From contig MNCI01024081.1 in NCBI GenBank assembly GCA_015680685.1, positions 169,045 through 196,823 of the forward strand: DNA of 27,779 bases. Reading direction: 5' to 3'. Every line of letters begins with the position of its first letter. Position 1 is the stretch's first letter. Under the pieces are notes generated by a model. It had not been told where the DNA came from. It made no database searches and worked only from the letters and a program-made list of their open reading frames with translations. The position numbers were made by a program, and so were the translations under genes. This stretch comes from Gnetum montanum (lineage: Eukaryota > Streptophyta > Gnetopsida > Gnetales > Gnetaceae). This document shows, one piece after another, positions 27,126 to 27,779 of the stretch.

Positions 27126-27540
27126 GATGAGTGGCGAGGTACCCCTACACCCAACCATATGAAACGAGTGTAGCACGCGTGATCCGGTCGAACTCCGCAG
27201 ACTAAATGCCTAAACGCCGCAAGGAACACTTGGGGTTAATTAATCGTTGTCTTCCCAAACTTACTTGTTGTTGTCACGATGTATGGTTAAGTAAGTCCGA
27301 GGTATATGATTTTTTTGGTCTTTTCAAGTTTATCTCCTATGCTAAAGGGTGAAGGGTTGAGAGACTAAAACTATCTCTAACTACAGCACTAAATCCTAGC
27401 GTTAGCATCCGTTCCCACTTGCCGTACACACCCTGAACTATGCAATTGTGGCTACCAAACGCTAATCATTACTGGGATTACCACACGTAACGCATGTGCT
27501 CGAAGCGGTCGTACTGAGGCACCTAACTAGCCTAAGTGTG
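27126..27540 (+). repeat. Dispersed repeat, copy 2 (CpG-rich)
   Basis: Collinear with the minus strand of 5878-6337, starting in both copies at GATGAGTG. This copy keeps many CpG sites (CACGCGTGATCCGGTCGAAC) that read TpG or CpA in the other, so it appears younger. It has no coding frame. In this copy it begins three bases after a primer-binding-site-like sequence, so it may be the noncoding interior of a LARD-type element. Confidence 0.75.
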
Positions 27541-27544
27541 ACAA

Positions 27545-27722
27545 GCAGCCGATTCCTTGACTAGCCATACACATCCGTAGATGAGATCAAGTCGTACTTG
27601 TCCCACGTTCTAGGAGGTAAGGGTGAGAGAATCTAATCGCGATGAGTAGCCAATTTCTTGGCTAGTCGTACACATTCGTCAATGCTTGTAACCAAGTCGT
27701 ACTCATGGCGCGTTACTAGGAA
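27545..27722 (+). repeat. Imperfect 101-bp tandem repeat
   Basis: Two units begin at 27545 and 27646 and share G.AGCC.ATT.CTTG.CTAG, then TACACAT.CGT, CAAGTCGTACT and CGTT.CTAGGA. Like the adjoining repeat they are CpG-rich against AT-rich surroundings. Confidence 0.75.
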
Positions 27723-27779
27723 AGTAATAAATAACATTAAATAAACCTATCCATGCACTACAAGGTTGATGAGACATGA

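Noticed and set aside
27126-27722. CRISPR-like array or rRNA spacer
   Set aside because: Units are about 100 bp, imperfect and few, with no short identical repeats and spacers; no rRNA sequence is recognised.

Overview
The window looks like nuclear DNA of a land plant, most likely a seed plant. It is AT-rich and holds one plant-type protein gene with 12 GT-AG introns. Most of the rest is decayed retrotransposon sequence (Copia LTR elements, L1-type and RTE-type LINEs, tRNA-like SINE-type sequences, Tourist-like MITEs). I cannot name the species. Isolated N bases at 22101 and 22629 show it is a draft assembly.

The only gene that appears functional is a complete one on the + strand, 9761-20303, for the theta subunit of the cytosolic chaperonin TRiC/CCT (CCT8). 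Its 13 exons join in frame to 544 residues. Intron 1 carries a Tourist-like MITE. Intron 4 ends in a 90-bp tandem duplication that duplicates the 3' splice site in frame. Intron 6 (5.3 kb) has absorbed a degraded antisense Copia element and a second MITE-like element.

Left of the gene, 1-2290 is an antisense L1-type LINE with ORF1 (zinc knuckle) and ORF2 (endonuclease, then the start of reverse transcriptase) joined by an ATGA overlap; it runs off the left edge. 2475-4230 is unidentified. 4224-7500 is an antisense Copia element: LTR, primer-binding site, gag, zinc knuckle, protease, integrase, with no reverse transcriptase found. A separate repeat lies inside it at 5878-6337. 7700-8400 is a second antisense L1-type reverse transcriptase fragment. 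8400-9540 holds two tRNA-like SINE-type sequences, a G-rich tract and a 70-bp tandem duplication.

Right of the gene, 21540-21690 is a scrap of Copia RNase H. 21781-22628 is a perfect inverted repeat bounded by single Ns, best read as an assembly error. 22630-23990 holds diverged repeats and a third tRNA-like sequence. 24003-24900 is an internally deleted RTE-type LINE. About 26200-27123 looks like an LTR plus primer-binding site, with three reiterated hairpins in its probable transcribed leader. 27126-27722 is a CpG-rich repeat collinear with 5878-6337 in opposite orientation.

I found no evidence for a new multi-gene system. The observations most worth following up are the in-frame duplicated splice acceptor in CCT8, the reiterated hairpins with a compensatory change, the two-copy CpG-rich repeat family, and the inverted-contig artefact.
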